From: Zingiber officinale
Taxonomy: Eukaryota; Streptophyta; Magnoliopsida; Zingiberales; Zingiberaceae
Direction: 5' to 3'
Assembly: GCF_018446385.1 (NCBI RefSeq)
Contig: NC_056004.1
Span: forward strand, 33,936,492 to 34,000,491
Length of the DNA stretch: 64,000 nt
The first letter of the stretch is position 1, and the number at the start of each line of letters is the position of its first letter. The notes beneath the pieces were generated by a model. That model was given only the letters and a program-made list of their open reading frames with translations, was not told the DNA's origin and did not search any database. Of this stretch, positions 32,445-45,102 are shown in pieces. A program made the translations under genes and the position numbers.

Positions 32445-34414
32445 ATGATATTATTTATATGGTGTGTTGTTGATTATAGAATGAAGTTGTGTCCTAGTAA
32501 TCTAGGTTGATGATGTCCCCTTGAGAAGCTCATAAGGATTGTCATGTAAATCCTGCAAGTGGATTTAGTCTGACATGACAATAAGGTTGAGTGGTACTAC
32601 TCTTGGTTCTAGATATTAATTAAGTGAGTTGTCAGTAACTCATTTAATTAGTGGACATTCAATATCTTAAACACACGGAGACTAATGCACTCATGATAAG
32701 AAGGAGCCTATATTGTAATATGAGATTGGTGCGGTAGTGCAATAATAACTCTTTAGTGGTATGAGTTATTATTGATGAACTTGAGTTGGGTGTTCGGGGC
32801 GAACACAGGAAGCTCAAGCTCATCGGGAGACCAAAACCAATTCCTCCTCTCGGTCCCTGTTGTAGCCTCTTATTTATAAAGCCTTATATCCAATTAAAGC
32901 CAAGCTTCTTACCCATCTTGTTGTCGTCGGCCAAGCCAAGCTTGGAGCCCAAGCTAGGGTCGGCCAAGCCAAAGATTAGAGCCAAGTTGTGGCCGGCCAA
33001 GCTTGGAGCCCAAGCTAGGTGGCCAGCCACATAAAATTAAAAGGGTATTTTAAATTTTAAAATCTTTCCTTTTGTGGAAGCCATGGTTTTAAAAGAGAGT
33101 GTTTAAATTTTAAAATCTTTCCTTTTATAGCTATCTATAAAGGATTAAGAGAGAGGTTTGATATTTTTCCTTATTTGTAGTTAAAAGAAAGATTTTAATT
33201 TTTGATAAAACTTTCTTTTTTTTAACCATCCACATGTTTTAAAAGAGAGATTTTAATTTATAAAATTTTCCTTTTATAACCAACAGGGGATTTAAAAGAG
33301 AAATTTTTTATTAAAATTTCATACTGGAAACAAATAAGGAAGTTTTAATTTTATATTTAAAACTTTCCTTGTTTGAAGCACAAGTATAGGGCCGACCATG
33401 ATAAGCATTAAAGGAAGTTTTAATTTTTTATTTTAAAACTTTCCTTTTTAGTCATTAGCAAGGAATATAAGAAAGTTTTAATTATGTTTAAAACTTTCTT
33501 TTTTTGCCAAGACCAAGGATTATAAAAGAGATGGAGGGGTGCCTCATGAGATAATACATCTTCTATTCCTCTCTTCCAATCCTTTGGTGGCCGACCCTTT
33601 TCCTTTTCTCTTCTCCTTTTGTTTTCTCTCTTGGAGGCCGACGGCTTCAAGAATTTCTTTCTCTTGGTGGCTGATTGCTTGAAGGAAAAGAATAAGAGAA
33701 GGAAGCTCTCTTGTCTAGCATCCCTTGGAGGTTAGTTGGTGGCCGAATCTAGGAAGCAAAGGAAGAAGCTTGGGTGGATTTTATCTTGGAAGATCGTCGC
33801 CCACACAACGTCCAAGAGAAGGAGAGGAATACAGCAGAAGATCAAGAGGTCTATAAGCTACAAAAGGTATAACTAGTTATTAGTTTCCGCATCATAACTA
33901 GTTCATCTTTTTTATAGATCTTGAAAAACCAAACACAAGAGGTTATCGGTTTTAGGTTATCATTTTTGTTATTGATTTTATTGTTCGATTTCATGTTTTG
34001 ATATTGTGCTTCTATTGAGGTCTCTATAGTTAAACCTAGTTTACTATAAGAAGTTAAATATCTGATTTCTTTGAAAGACTTTGTCTAGGAAATGGTGGAT
34101 GATCCCATACCCAAGAAGGCCTAGTGCCTCTCCATGTTTAACCTGGAAGCTGATCTTTGAAATAGATATTTGATTAACTTTTATAATATGGTTTAACTTA
34201 GGAAGATCCCATCGGTTAAACTTGGAGTAAAAATGTTAAGTATCGTTTCCATTCCAAGTTTAACTTCTGAAGGATAATTTGGATTAATAATGTTAAGCAT
34301 CGTTTGCAATCCAAATTTAACTTCAGTAGAGTACATGGGTAGCTAGGATAGTTCTATACTTGTATAAATTTTTGTACAGGGGAACTAGGACGGTATTCTG
34401 AGTAGCAACCAACA
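32445..34414 (+). repeat. C1 right LTR, part 2
   Basis: It resumes the C1 LTR after the Sirevirus and its GGGAA duplication (32440-32444). It ends AGTAGCAACCAACA, followed by TTCCA. Together with 20785-21264 it gives an LTR of about 2450 bp. It includes the TATA-like box near 32869 and the AT-rich hairpin motifs at 33050-33500. Confidence 0.85.
33050..33500 (+). repeat. AT-rich hairpin-forming motif series in the C1-family LTR
   Basis: GGAAGTTTTAA or AAAGAGAGATTTTAA motifs alternate with their complements (TTAAAACTTTCCTT). Each forms a short stem at intervals of 50-80 bases. The same series is seen at 12530-13000 and 35850-36300, and inverted at 14100-14420. Confidence 0.6.
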
Positions 34415-34419
34415 TTCCA

Positions 34420-34764
34420 ATAGCGATTGGTCAACACAGATTTCTACTTGTCGTAGTAGATTATTTCTCAAAGTGGGTGGAGGCTGAGCCATTAGCCAAG
34501 ATAACTGAACACATAGTCATCAAGTTCATATGACAGAATATCCTATGTCGATTTTGGCATCCCTCGCCGGCTCATCTCGGATAATGGCAGGTAGTTCGCC
34601 AGACGGAGACTCAAGGAGTGGTGCAAGGGCTACGGCATTGCCAGACATTCACTTTAGTGGCCTATCCTCAGAGCAACGACCAGGCAGAAGTCACCAATTG
34701 AAAAATCCTTAGGGGTTTACAAGCTCGGCTTGACCATGCTAGAGGCAGCTGTGTCGATGAGCTC
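34420..34764 (+). pseudogene. Tat-type integrase, piece 2 (catalytic core)
   Basis: This continues G1 after C1. An RFLLVVVDYFSKWVEAEPLA segment carries the first catalytic Asp. The next part reads in shifted frames around a LISDN-like segment near 34567-34585. It ends before the solo LTR at 34770. The flanking order shows it once joined 9690-9706 on the left and 37239 on the right. Confidence 0.8.
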
Positions 34765-34769
34765 ATAGC

Positions 34770-37238
34770 TGTTGGAATGTATACTAAAAGCCTAGATTTT
34801 TTATATAAACATTTATTTAGAAATATGAATCACATTGATCAAATGTCTACATTTATGCTAAGTGTAGTTGTTCAATTAATTTATATTGTAGATAACATGG
34901 TGTGTGGTGTCACACATAGAAGATCATGTTATCAGTTCCTTATAAATTATAAATAGTTGCTCACAACCAAGATGGAATGAGACAAACCATAGGAGTGGTT
35001 GTAGTGTAATTAGATATTAGTTTATCTTGACTAATAAATTATACAAGTACACTATGAGTGTATTGAGTAGAACCATTTTAGGTAGTTTCTTTTTATACTG
35101 ACTATATAAAAGAATAATACCTCTATTATTATGAAAGTGTGCACTCTTAATCATGATATAATAACAAGCAAATATACTAAATATTTATTTCTTTAATTTA
35201 TCAAAGGGTGTGATTTAGCTCATTAAATCAATAGGCCCGATAAATTGGGAAATGATATTATTTATATGGTGTGTTGTTGATTATAGAATGAAATTGTATC
35301 CTAGTAATCTATGTTGATGATGTTCCCTTGAGGAGCTCATAAGGATTGTCATGTAAACCCTGCAGGTGGACTTAGTCTGGTATGACAATGAAGATGAGTG
35401 GTACTACTCTTGAAGCTAGATATTAATTAAGTAAGTTGTCAGTAACTCATTTAATTAGTGGGCATTCGATATCTTAAACACAGGGAGATTAACACACTCA
35501 TGATAAGAAGGAGCCCATATAGTAATATGGAATTGGTGCGGTAGTTCAATAATAACTTTTTAGTGATATGAGTTATTATTGATGAACTCAAGTTAGGTGT
35601 TCGAGGCGAACACGAGAAGCTCAAGTTCATCGGGAGACCAAAACCAATTCCTCCTCTGGGTCCCTATCGTAGCCTCTTATTTATAAAGTCTTATACCCAC
35701 CCATACCCACCTTCTTACCCATCCTAAGGTGGTCGGCCAAGCCAAGCTTGGAGCCCAAGCAAGGGTCGGCCAAGATAAACCTTGGATGGATCAATTAGGT
35801 GGCCGACCCTAGCTTGGAGTCCAAGTTGATGGCCGACCACAATAAAATTAAAAGGATTTTATTTTTTAAAATCTTTCCTAATGTGGAAGACATGATTTTA
35901 AAAGAGAGTTTTAAAATTAAATTTTACCTTTTATAATTTCTACAAAGGATTAAGAGAAAGATTTGATATATTTCCTTATTTGTAGATTGAAAGGAAGATT
36001 TTAATTTTAGAGAAAACTTTCCTTATTGTAATCATCCACATGTTTTAATAGAGAGATTTTAATTTTATAAAAGTTTTCTTTTATAACCAACCATGAAGGG
36101 AATTTTTAAAAGAGAAATTTTTATTTAAAAAATTTCCGGAAACAAATTTGGAAGTTTTAATTTTGTGTTTAAAACTTTCCTTGTTTGGAGGAGTTGTAGG
36201 GGTCGGCCACATTAATAAATAAAAGGAATTTTTAATTAAATTTTCCTTTCATTGGCAAGGAAATTAAGGAAGTTTTAATTAAAACTTTCCTTATTTTTCA
36301 AGACCAAGGAATATAAAAGAGAGGGTAGAGGTGTCTCACCTCATAACAACATATCTTCTATTATTCCTCTCTTCCTTGGTGGTGGTCGGCCCTCTCTTCC
36401 TCTTCCTCTCCTATTTTTCTTCCTTGTGTGGCCGGCGGCATCTTCATCTCAAGGAGCTTGGTGGTGGCCGGATCTTGTTAGAGGAAGAAGGAGAGATAGG
36501 AGTCTTTGTTTCTTAACATCCCTTGGAGCTTGGTTGGTGGCCGAAAGTTCTTCATCTCTTGAAGATTGTTGGTGGCCGAAACTTTCTTTGAGAAGAAGGA
36601 AGCTTGGATGGATTCTCGTCTCGGTAAATCGTCACCCACACGACGTCCGAGATAAGAAGGGGAATACGATAGAAGATCGTGAGGTCTATAAGCTACAAAA
36701 GGTATAACTAGTTATTAGTTTCCGCATCATAACTAGTTTATTCTTTTGTTTAGATCTTGAAATACCAAACACAAGAGGCTAATGTTTCTAGGTTTCAGAT
36801 TTATGATTCGAATTTGTGTTTCTTTTATTTTTTGATTTTGTGATTCGATTGTTCTTAGTGGTTAAACCTAGGGTTACTATAAGGAGATTAAATATTGAAT
36901 TTCGTTGAAAGGCTTTGTCTAGGAAGTGGTGGATGCTCCCATAACCAAGAAGGCCTAGTGCCTCGCCATGTTTAACCTGAAAGTCGATCTCTGAAATAAA
37001 TATTTAATAAAATTTGTAACATAGCTGGATTTGGATTAATAATGTTAAGCATCGTTTGCGATCCAAGTCTAAACTTCAAAGAACAGATAAATTGAATTTG
37101 GAATCAATAATGTTATGTTCTGATTGCGATTCCAAATTTAATTTCTAAAGAACACAATAGGTTGTTAGGAAAGGTTCAGGACTTGTACAAAAATTTTGTA
37201 TAAGGGAACCGGTCTGATATTCCGAGTAGCAACCAACA
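34770..37238 (+). repeat. Solo LTR of the C1 family inserted in G1 integrase
   Basis: A 2469-bp LTR from TGTTGGAATGTATAC to GTAGCAACCAACA, without internal coding sequence. It has the TATA-like box near 35676 and the AT-rich motif series. No matching 5-base duplication is visible: ATAGC on the left, CCAGT on the right. G1 integrase sequence stands on both sides. Confidence 0.85.
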
Positions 37239-37316
37239 CCAGTGTCTTGTGGGCTCATTGTACCACACCAAGAGAGGTGACCAGCATCACACCATTCGAC
37301 CTAGTGTATGGCAGTG
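37239..37316 (+). pseudogene. Tat-type integrase, piece 3
   Basis: About 78 bases. They encode the block normally read as a VLWAxRTTPR and TPFxLVYGxEA motif in Tat integrases (here with LVYGSEA). It is bounded on the left by the C1-family solo LTR and on the right by the AGGCG duplication of C4. Confidence 0.8.
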
Positions 37317-37321
37317 AGGCG
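37317..37321 (+). repeat. Target site duplication AGGCG, left copy (C4)
   Basis: AGGCG recurs at 55258-55262 directly after the C4 right LTR. Confidence 0.85.
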
Positions 37322-39160
37322 TGTTAGTTAGAGCCCTAGAGCCAATCATTTCATGATTGTCGTATGGACTCATTGTATCATATTCTTATATATAAAGGCA
37401 TTTGGTTTTTTGGTTATTATGCTTACTTGTATTGGTGCCAAATAAACTAAGTATAATAGCGTCCTTGAGTAGAAGGTTCTTACCTATATCAATCGATTGG
37501 TTGAATCGATAGTGAGATGATATAGGGAACACTACTCTTAATCATTTCTAGTCGAGTATTAACATTCAGGGACAATGTTAATGCAATAAGACTAGCATGT
37601 AGGTCAACTCGATGACTTGATCTCACAAGTCATGGATATAGAGATATCAAGTTGACACATGGGTATGCATTGGAGAATGTATACTGAATGACCCACCATG
37701 AGAAAGCATCATGGATCGTTATATGAGTGTCATATACTTTCTCATGTGGCTATTAGTATGACTATTAGTCCTTGGACCTGAAATCACCATGGATCCCTAC
37801 ATAAGGAGTTATGTACTTTGGCTTCTTCAAACGTTACCCGTAACTGGGTGGACTATAAAGGCGATTACTGGGTATGTAACAAATTATGCAGAGGGATGTG
37901 AGTGATGTATATGGGATCTATCCCTCCTATATGACGGGAGTGACATTGATATTCTTGATAGAGTGAGACCACTAAGTGCATGGTCATGCCCAAATGAGGC
38001 AATATGAGATATTGAGCTCATTTGATCGAGTGAGTCTACTTGGGATTCAAGATTTAGATTGATTAGAGAATGACATGGTCTATGCCTCACATTGATCAAT
38101 CTAGATGTTTAGAATAGAAGGACAATGTCATATATTGTGAAGAGTCACAATTAGTAGTCACAAGGTGATGTTGGATCTCAATATTCTTGTAACTAGGGTA
38201 GTAATGATGTATTGCTAGATACCGCTCATTACTTATGCTTTTAAATGAGTTTAGGAGCATTGCCAACGTTACAAGAACCTATAGGGTCACATACAAAGGA
38301 CAATTAGATGGAGATTAGGTTCATATGATGAACCAAGAGGATTAGATTCATATGATGAATCAAATTGGATTAAGAGTAATCCTAATTGAACTAATTGAGT
38401 TGGACTCAAGTTGATTCATGTGTTCAATGAGTCTAATTTAGATTATGACTCATTGAATCAATTTAATTAAATAAATTAGATTCTTTATTTTGATTTGGTT
38501 TGAATCAAATGATTATATTAGATCAACCATGAGAGAGATTTGGTCAAGTTTGACTTGACTTGAGAAGAAAGATGAAAGGTCAAGTTTGACTTGACCATTT
38601 GTCACCTCATTTGTGAGTTGGCATTAAGTGGCCAATAATGGTGTTACACATCATCATGTTTAGAACATGTGTGTGCCACCTCATGGAGGTTACAAATCTC
38701 CTCTTTAATGACCACATTAAATGAGAATGGAGGTTACAACTCCAATAGTGGCCGGCCACTTATGGTTGAATGGATGGATTAATTTTCATTCAAGCAAAGT
38801 AACTCTCATCTTCTTCCTTGCTTTCATTCTCCTCTCCCTCTCCTCCTCCTTGGCCGAACAACCTAAGGTGCTAGTACACCTTTGTTTGGTCTTCTCCACC
38901 TAGTTTGTTCGTGTGGATACGCATAAAGGATCGTACACTTGACGATCTCGAGATCCTGCGAACCTTTGGACGAGCGGGATTGCGAAGGGCATTGCATCAA
39001 GGGTAAATCTCTTAACATGTAAATCTAGTGTAGATCTAGGGGTTAGAAACTCGTACTCGAAATTTTATCAAATTATTTTACTTCGCACGGATCCGGTGGC
39101 ATGGGTATCAGGGTTTCCGCAACGCGAAAAAGCAATTTTTGAGGCCCAAAATTCCCAACA
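37322..39160 (+). repeat. C4 5' LTR
   Basis: From TGTTAGTTAGAGCC to AATTCCCAACA, followed by the primer site. A TATATATAAA box lies at 37387-37396. The sister LTR differs by scattered substitutions and a short deletion matching about 38988-39004. The noncoding GC-poor body has no gene; the small frames at 37884 and 38721 recur in both LTRs. Confidence 0.9.
37387..37396 (+). promoter_or_regulatory. TATA-like box in the C4 LTR
   Basis: TATATATAAA followed by GG is conserved in the right LTR near 53500. It is only 65 bases into the LTR, so it may not be the main promoter. Confidence 0.4.
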
Positions 39161-39161
39161 G

Positions 39162-39174
39162 TGGTATCAAAGCC
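39162..39174 (+). promoter_or_regulatory. C4 primer binding site
   Basis: TGGTATCAAAGCC lies one base after the LTR end. It resembles the initiator-Met primer site TGGTATCAGAGCC with one G-to-A change. Confidence 0.8.
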
Positions 39175-40456
39175 ACGTACGAAGTCTTGTACATTTTTAA
39201 TTTGTATTTTTATGAAAAATATCAGTTCTGTAATATTCTTTGAATTTCCTATTTTTATAGTTTTTATGGGTATTTTTCTCGTAGAAGCGAAGCACAAGTG
39301 TTTAGACACTTGTAGGCTTCGGCTACCGAGAAGATTTTTCCGAAACGGCAAGGTTTCGCCCCAAATATTTTTGGGACAGAGGGCTAAGGCACTGTAGGAT
39401 CGCTAAGGAACACTCACGATGGTTATATCGCGGGTAGGGGTGCTGCCCCTGACCCCTCAAGGGGCTTCGTTCCGCGATTGCGCCCGAAAACCCGCTAAAC
39501 GGAACCGCCGGGAATTTTACTCATAAAAATTGTAAAAATTGTAGTAAAAATTACATAAAATTATAGAAAATACATAATTTAGAATTATGTATTATTTTGT
39601 GATAGTCATGTCCTAAAAGACCCAAATTGGATTTAAAATATTTGTGTTGTAAATCATATTACGCCCTGCGCGCCGTCATTTGTGTTGTGTGTGCTGTATA
39701 CTTAATACGCGACCTGCGTGTCATGCCTCTCTTTTATTCTTGTTGTAAATTAGTTTAGACTCGAATGTAACTCGAGTTTCAAAATTATAATGTACAAAAT
39801 TGGATCGATGGAAGGTCCACTCGAGACGGAGTTACGAGGAGGGTGCGAGCAACACAAGGTGGTCAAAGGGAGGAGCTTGAGAAGTTGTTGACCCTAGGTT
39901 GACCATCCGATCTTCTCATTGCCTTGAGAAGATCGTAGTAGGGCCATGACTAATCACAAACAATTTAATTAATTGCTTGTGTGTGTATATGTGATGCATG
40001 CTAGTATAGTAATTAATTAGCGTCTTAACGATTAGATTAGATCTAAATCGTGTACAAGATGCATCCTATCGATTAGATTAGATCTCTATCATGTCAACTC
40101 AAATGCCTACCATGCTGTGATACCTATCACTACCTCGATCCCATGTGTTGTTGAATCTGCCAAAGCAGAGCAACATCTATTATATTGGTAGGGTACGGAG
40201 GGACAATCTTGGTCCCGCCTATCAACGCATGGGTGAGTACAACTCAATTAGATTGAGTAACTAGTTAACTCAATTGGATTGAGTTTAACTATAGGCATTT
40301 TTCAATGGTTGGTAAATAGGTCAAAATCACATTTATATTAACTCTTGGGCGTATTAGCCAAAGCTAACTCGAGTTTTAATATAAATGCGGATCTTGATCC
40401 TATAAACAAGAGTTGCATAGAGATATAATTGGTAAATTGTTACCTACCAATCATAC
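39175..40456 (+). other. C4 leader, left part
   Basis: About 1.3 kb without a protein frame I recognise. It ends with CATAC, the left duplication of the nested Tekay-type LTR. A segment near 40340-40400 (cttgggcg..ttagccaaagctaactc) recurs at about 49328-49360 just after the nested insertion, a duplication within the leader. Confidence 0.6.
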
Positions 40457-41279
40457 TGTAACACCCACGAAATGCTAAGCTATGTCTAGGAGTATTTTCT
40501 TTAAAAAAAAATAAAAGAGAAAGAAAATAGAAACCAAAAATAGAATAAGAAGAGGTGAGGCCAAGGATTGAACCTTGAACCTCCCACAAGTAAGAGAGTT
40601 AAATTAGTTGATGGAACCACTAGAGTAATGAATGATAAGTGAATAAAAGAGAATGGAAATGGTAGTTAAAGGAGAGAAGATGATTAAGTAAAGGAGCAAG
40701 AGAAAACCAAGTTGCTTACCTCCTCTTCCTCTTGGTTAAGAGAAGAAGCAAGCAAAAGATAAATTGCCTACTTCCCTCCCTCTCTCTATTTTCGTGGGAT
40801 TAAAGGAATGAGGGAAAAGAGGAGTTGAGGGAATGAATGAAGACATGCTTCATTTACATAGGAATAAATAGGATTGGGAGAAGAAAAGCAAGGGATTAAA
40901 TTCTTCTTCTTCCTCCTTCCTTCCCCTTCTTCATTCTCCACCGAAACCAAGAGCCCTCCCTCTCCTCATTCCAAAAGCTAAGCTAAGGTTCCTCTCCAAT
41001 AAAAAACTAATTTACAAGAAGAAGCCTTCAAGATCTACCCCTTCCAAGCAAGAGAAACAAGAAGGAAGTGCAAGAAGAAGAAGCTCTCTCCTTCCTTTGC
41101 ACCTAGGGTACCTTTTTCCTTAAGAAAAACCACAAGCGAAAGGAGGTAAGTTTCCCCTCACCTATGGTACAATAGCTTGTGTATTTTCTATGAGATTAGG
41201 TGGCCTAAAAACCTAGGATACCTTCATGGAATTTTCAGCCAAGACAAGAAGGACCTAGGAAATGTAAAGACCCAAATTT

Positions 41280-42019
41280 GACATGCTCAATATGTTTCTT
41301 GTAACATGTATCTTATGGTAGAGGATTTATCTAATGTTCATATGCTAGAATGTTTGGTTAGAACTTAGAGTCATGTCCCTAGACTCTCGGCCAAGCATGA
41401 ATAAAGGAAATAGGTAAGTTAAGACTCAAACCAAGCATGTCATGATCTTTCTTAAGATAAGATATGTAGTTAACATGATATGCTCATGCTTGTATGTTGA
41501 TTAGAATTTTATTCCATTCTCATGAACATTCGGCCATGGTAGGTTTTAGGGTCTAGAAGAACTTTAAGCCTAAACTAAGCATGCCATGATGTTCCTTAAG
41601 ACAAGATATGTAGTTAACATGATATGCTCATGCTTGTATGTTGATTAGAATTTTATTCCATGCTCATGAATATTCGGCCATGGTAGGTTTTAGGGCCTAG
41701 GAGAACTTTAAACCTAAACTAAGCATGCCATGATGTTCCTTAAGACAAAATATGAAGTTAACATGACATGCTCATGCTTGTAGGGTTGATTAGAACTTTT
41801 CATGCTTTATGAACTTTCGGCCACAACTAGTTTAAAGGCCTAGGAAACTAAGAACCCAACCTAACTATGCTTATGATGTTCCTTGTAATAAATGCTATGA
41901 AATTGATTTAGGGTTTTTCATGCTTTTATGCCACATGAAACCTAGTCCCATGATTAACAAGTTTCGGCCATGGTAGGTTTATAGGCTTAGGAAACCTAGA
42001 ACCTAAACTAAAACATGCT
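41280..42019 (+). repeat. Long imperfect tandem repeats in the Tekay-like solo LTR
   Basis: Units of about 170-180 bases hold 'tcggccatggtaggtttta', 'aacctaaactaagcatgcc' and 'gatgttcct' segments. They recur several times here and resume at 47280-47650 after the nested element. Confidence 0.65.
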
Positions 42020-43019
42020 TATGTGTAACACCCCACCCTCCTCACTACTGGTATGTGAGGGCGGAGGGCTACTGGACTACTAACTTTACTTAACTATCCT
42101 TGTTCACATGTTGATAGAAATTCCAAAAACTCTCGGAGAACTCAAAACATATAATTAACTAGCAGCGGAAGACTAAATGACTCATCTAATACATTCTACT
42201 CAACTCTTTGTTAATAAATTCTTATGTTAAATCCCAAGGCTTCTATAGTCCAGGCATCACACATCCATCCGCACCTCCTTGTCGCCTTCCTTTGCTATAA
42301 ATTTTCCTTTCCTTTATCTGCAGTAAGAGAAAATGCATCTATAAGCAAAATTACTTAGTAAGCGCTATCTAACTCACAAAACTCGAGTATGCATGTAAGC
42401 TGAAAGAAATCTAGAAACTGAATGCTCATCTAATAGCAAACGAAACATAGCATACTGAAATACTAAAAATGTAAGCAAATCTAAACAACATGTCAGTATA
42501 TAAGAAAGCTAAACTTGCTGAATTTTAAACTTATGTGGAGCTTATTTTTTTGTTTGAAAACTTATACTTTAATACTTCAAAATAATAATCAACTTTCTTC
42601 TTGGGTCTGGCAACTGTACTTGCTATGCGCGCATCCCTAACTAAACCCGAGATAGCTGGTCCCGAATCTAGTAGGGTTTACTAGGCTATCTAAACCTAGG
42701 GACGACTATGGGAGCCCAGCCCAAGGACAACTGAGAGACCTGTATACTAGGTTATCTAAACTTAGGGACGACAATGGGAGCCCAACCCAAGGACAACTGA
42801 GAGTCCAGTACAGTGTCACTGATAAAAGTAAAATACTTGTTATCTTTTAATACTTCTAATATATAATGCCTCGGCATTTTAACGAGCACCTTGTGTGCCA
42901 AAATCCCTAAAGTCTTGACTTTGGGATATACTTAAGGCCTTGGCATTTTTCTTTCTTTTCTTTATCTTTCTTATACTTGTTAATACTTCTAATAAAAGAA
43001 TGCTTCTTTAAAAACTGAA

Positions 43020-43435
43020 ATGTTTAAAATATGCACTATAGGCTTAATTAAAATCTGCACTATAAGCTTAAATAAAGATCTGCACTATAAGCTTAATTAA
43101 AAATCTGCATTATAAGTTAATTAAAAATCTGCACTATAGGCTTAATTAAAATCTGCACCATAAGCTTTATTAAAATTTGCACTATAAGCTTAATTAAAAT
43201 CTGCACTATAAGCTTACATAAAAAATCTGCATTATAAGCTTAATTAAAATCTGCATTATAAGCCTACATAAAAATCTGCACTATAAGTTTAATTAAAATC
43301 TGCACTATAGGCTTAATTAAAAATCTGCACTACAAACTTAATTAAAATCTGCACTATATGCCTACATAAAAATCTGCACTATAAGTTTAATTAAAATCTG
43401 CACTATAGGCTTAATTAAAAATCTGCACTATAAGC
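43020..43435. repeat. AT-rich 22-25 bp tandem array in the LTR
   Basis: About 17 imperfect copies of a unit like aatctgcactataagcttaa. The matching array in the other LTR is at 46110-46530 and keeps most of the same variants. Confidence 0.85.
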
Positions 43436-43659
43436 GCTTCTCATGCTTCAAATTCAAGAAGAACAAAGGTCCGAAACTACTCCTACTGAAGGTGAGAAGC
43501 ACTTACCTTGCTTCTTGGACTCACAACCGAACAAAAAGGGCTTCTAGGACCTTGGCCGGCCGCCGGAGATGATGCCCTAACTCCCTTTCATTTTCTGCCC
43601 GAGCTCCGCCATCGTACGCAGAAGAGAAGGAGAGAATGGTTTAAGTCACGGGAAAACAG

Positions 43660-43990
43660 AGCATCAACTTATCCCTTTTTATAACTTAATATTTCTGTTA
43701 ACTCCTTAAATAAATTCGCTACCTTTTCTAAACAGACAAATCCAACATCAACTTATCCCTTTTATAATCCAATATTCTGCTAACTATCTTAAATAAATTC
43801 GCTACCTTTTCTAAACGGACAAATCCAACATCAACTTATCCCTTTTATAATATTCTGTTAACTATCTTAAATAAATTCGCTACCTTTTCTAAACAGACAA
43901 ATCCGAGATCAACTTATCCCTTTTATAATCCAATATTCTGTTAACTATCTTAAATAAATTCGCTACCTTTTCTAAACAGAAAAATTTGTT
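43660..43990. repeat. Tandem repeat of about 83 bp in the LTR
   Basis: Four copies of a unit starting catcaacttatccctttta and ending ttttctaaacrgacaaatcc. The matching copies in the other LTR are at 46757-47085. Confidence 0.8.
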
Positions 43991-44645
43991 TGCCCACCTG
44001 GTTAGCCGGGTTTTGACCGAGTCAAAGGTCATGGGTTCAATTCTCGGCTTTTTTTAGTAAAAATAACAAACGACCTCCAAAAATTACATAAAAATACTCT
44101 AAAAATCTCTAGAATATTTCTAAATATTTTTAAGAACTTTTAGAACTCCTAATGAGGAAAATTGGGTCATTACAATCCCTCATACTTTATAAAAAGTTCA
44201 TCCTCGAACTTAGAATAATTCTATAGCATGTTCTCTACCTTGTACATGCATTAGTTAGCGTCCATAATCTAATGTACTAAGGAAAACCACATCAAAGGTA
44301 TCTTAGGACCTCCTAACCTACTTTCAATGAACATAAGCATAAGCAGTGACATAAGCATGACAACATAAACGTAAGCATGGTAGATGAACTAAACATAATG
44401 ATAGACTCGATCACAAGCATGTCCATATGCATAGGCAAGAACATAACATGAACATAACGTGGACCTAAACATAAACGTAAATATAAATATAACATGACTT
44501 GAACATACTTGCATGCATACTTATAAACATGCTATTGTGGTGGCCTAGTTGCGCTTAATAGTACCGTAACATAAGTTGTTGATCAGACAACTACCCTAGC
44601 GCTAGGTTGGTAGGGGTCCGAACTTAGGACCGGAGTTCCCCTTTA

Positions 44646-44905
44646 TTCTAGAGCGCTCACCGGGCTTAGGTCCCCGGATCATACCACCATCCTAGAACAT
44701 ATCTTGTTTGATTCTGACGTGCGCACTTGGGTTAGGTCCCCAGATCATACCACCATCCCAGAACATATCTTGTTTGATTCTAGCGCGCTCATCGAGGTTA
44801 GGTCCCCGGATCATACCACCATCCCAGAACACATCTTGTTTGATTCTGGCGCGCTCACCGGGCTTAGGTCCCCGGATCATACCACCATCCCAGAACACAT
44901 CTTGT
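44646..44905. repeat. 66-bp tandem array, about four copies
   Basis: Each unit contains ggtccccggatcatacc and catcccagaacatatcttg. The length is 22 codons, so frames stay open on both strands through the array. This explains the repetitive frames 44704-44922 (plus) and 44692-44898 (minus). I see no reason to call a protein. Confidence 0.85.
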
Positions 44906-45102
44906 TATGTAAAAGAAATTAAGCAGAATTCTTAAATTTATAAGCACTTCTAAACATCTCCCTATTCTGTACATATAATCTAATACTTCTAAGGATTTCT
45001 CTTTACTGTAAAGAATAAAGAAAAGCATACTAAAAATTAAATACTTTCTTACTTGAAGATGGCAAGGTTGGTGCTGATGTGTGATGTTGGAGAATAGGAA
45101 CT

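Larger units (their letters stand above)
9712..34414 (+). mobile_element. Ty1-copia element 'C1' (Tork-superlineage-like) with four nested intrusions
   Basis: The outer ends are TGTTAGAATATA and GCAACCAACA, flanked by TTCCA. The order LTR, gag, protease, integrase, RT, RNase H, polypurine tract, LTR is copia order. Nested inside are an Athila-type solo LTR (10617-12405), an inverted fragment of the same LTR family (13222 to about 14445), a solo LTR of its own family (17289-19044) and a Sirevirus (21265-32439). Stops in gag, integrase and RT show it is dead. The lineage call rests on general Gag and RT resemblance only. Confidence 0.85.
42024..44174 (-). repeat. 3' LTR of the non-autonomous element (left in the window)
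   Basis: It pairs with 45118-47280. It contains a duplicated segment around 42640-42810 (a ggttatctaaacttagggacgac type repeat), a 22-25 base AT-rich array at 43020-43435, and four copies of a unit of about 83 bases at 43660-43990. Confidence 0.85.

Noticed and set aside
37884..38099. 71-codon minus-strand frame, repeated at 53997-54212
   Set aside because: It is present in both C4 LTRs as LTR sequence, without a recognisable domain.
44704..44935. Repetitive 22-residue protein
   Set aside because: Open frames on both strands are explained by the 66-bp tandem array. There is no start context or homology to support a gene.
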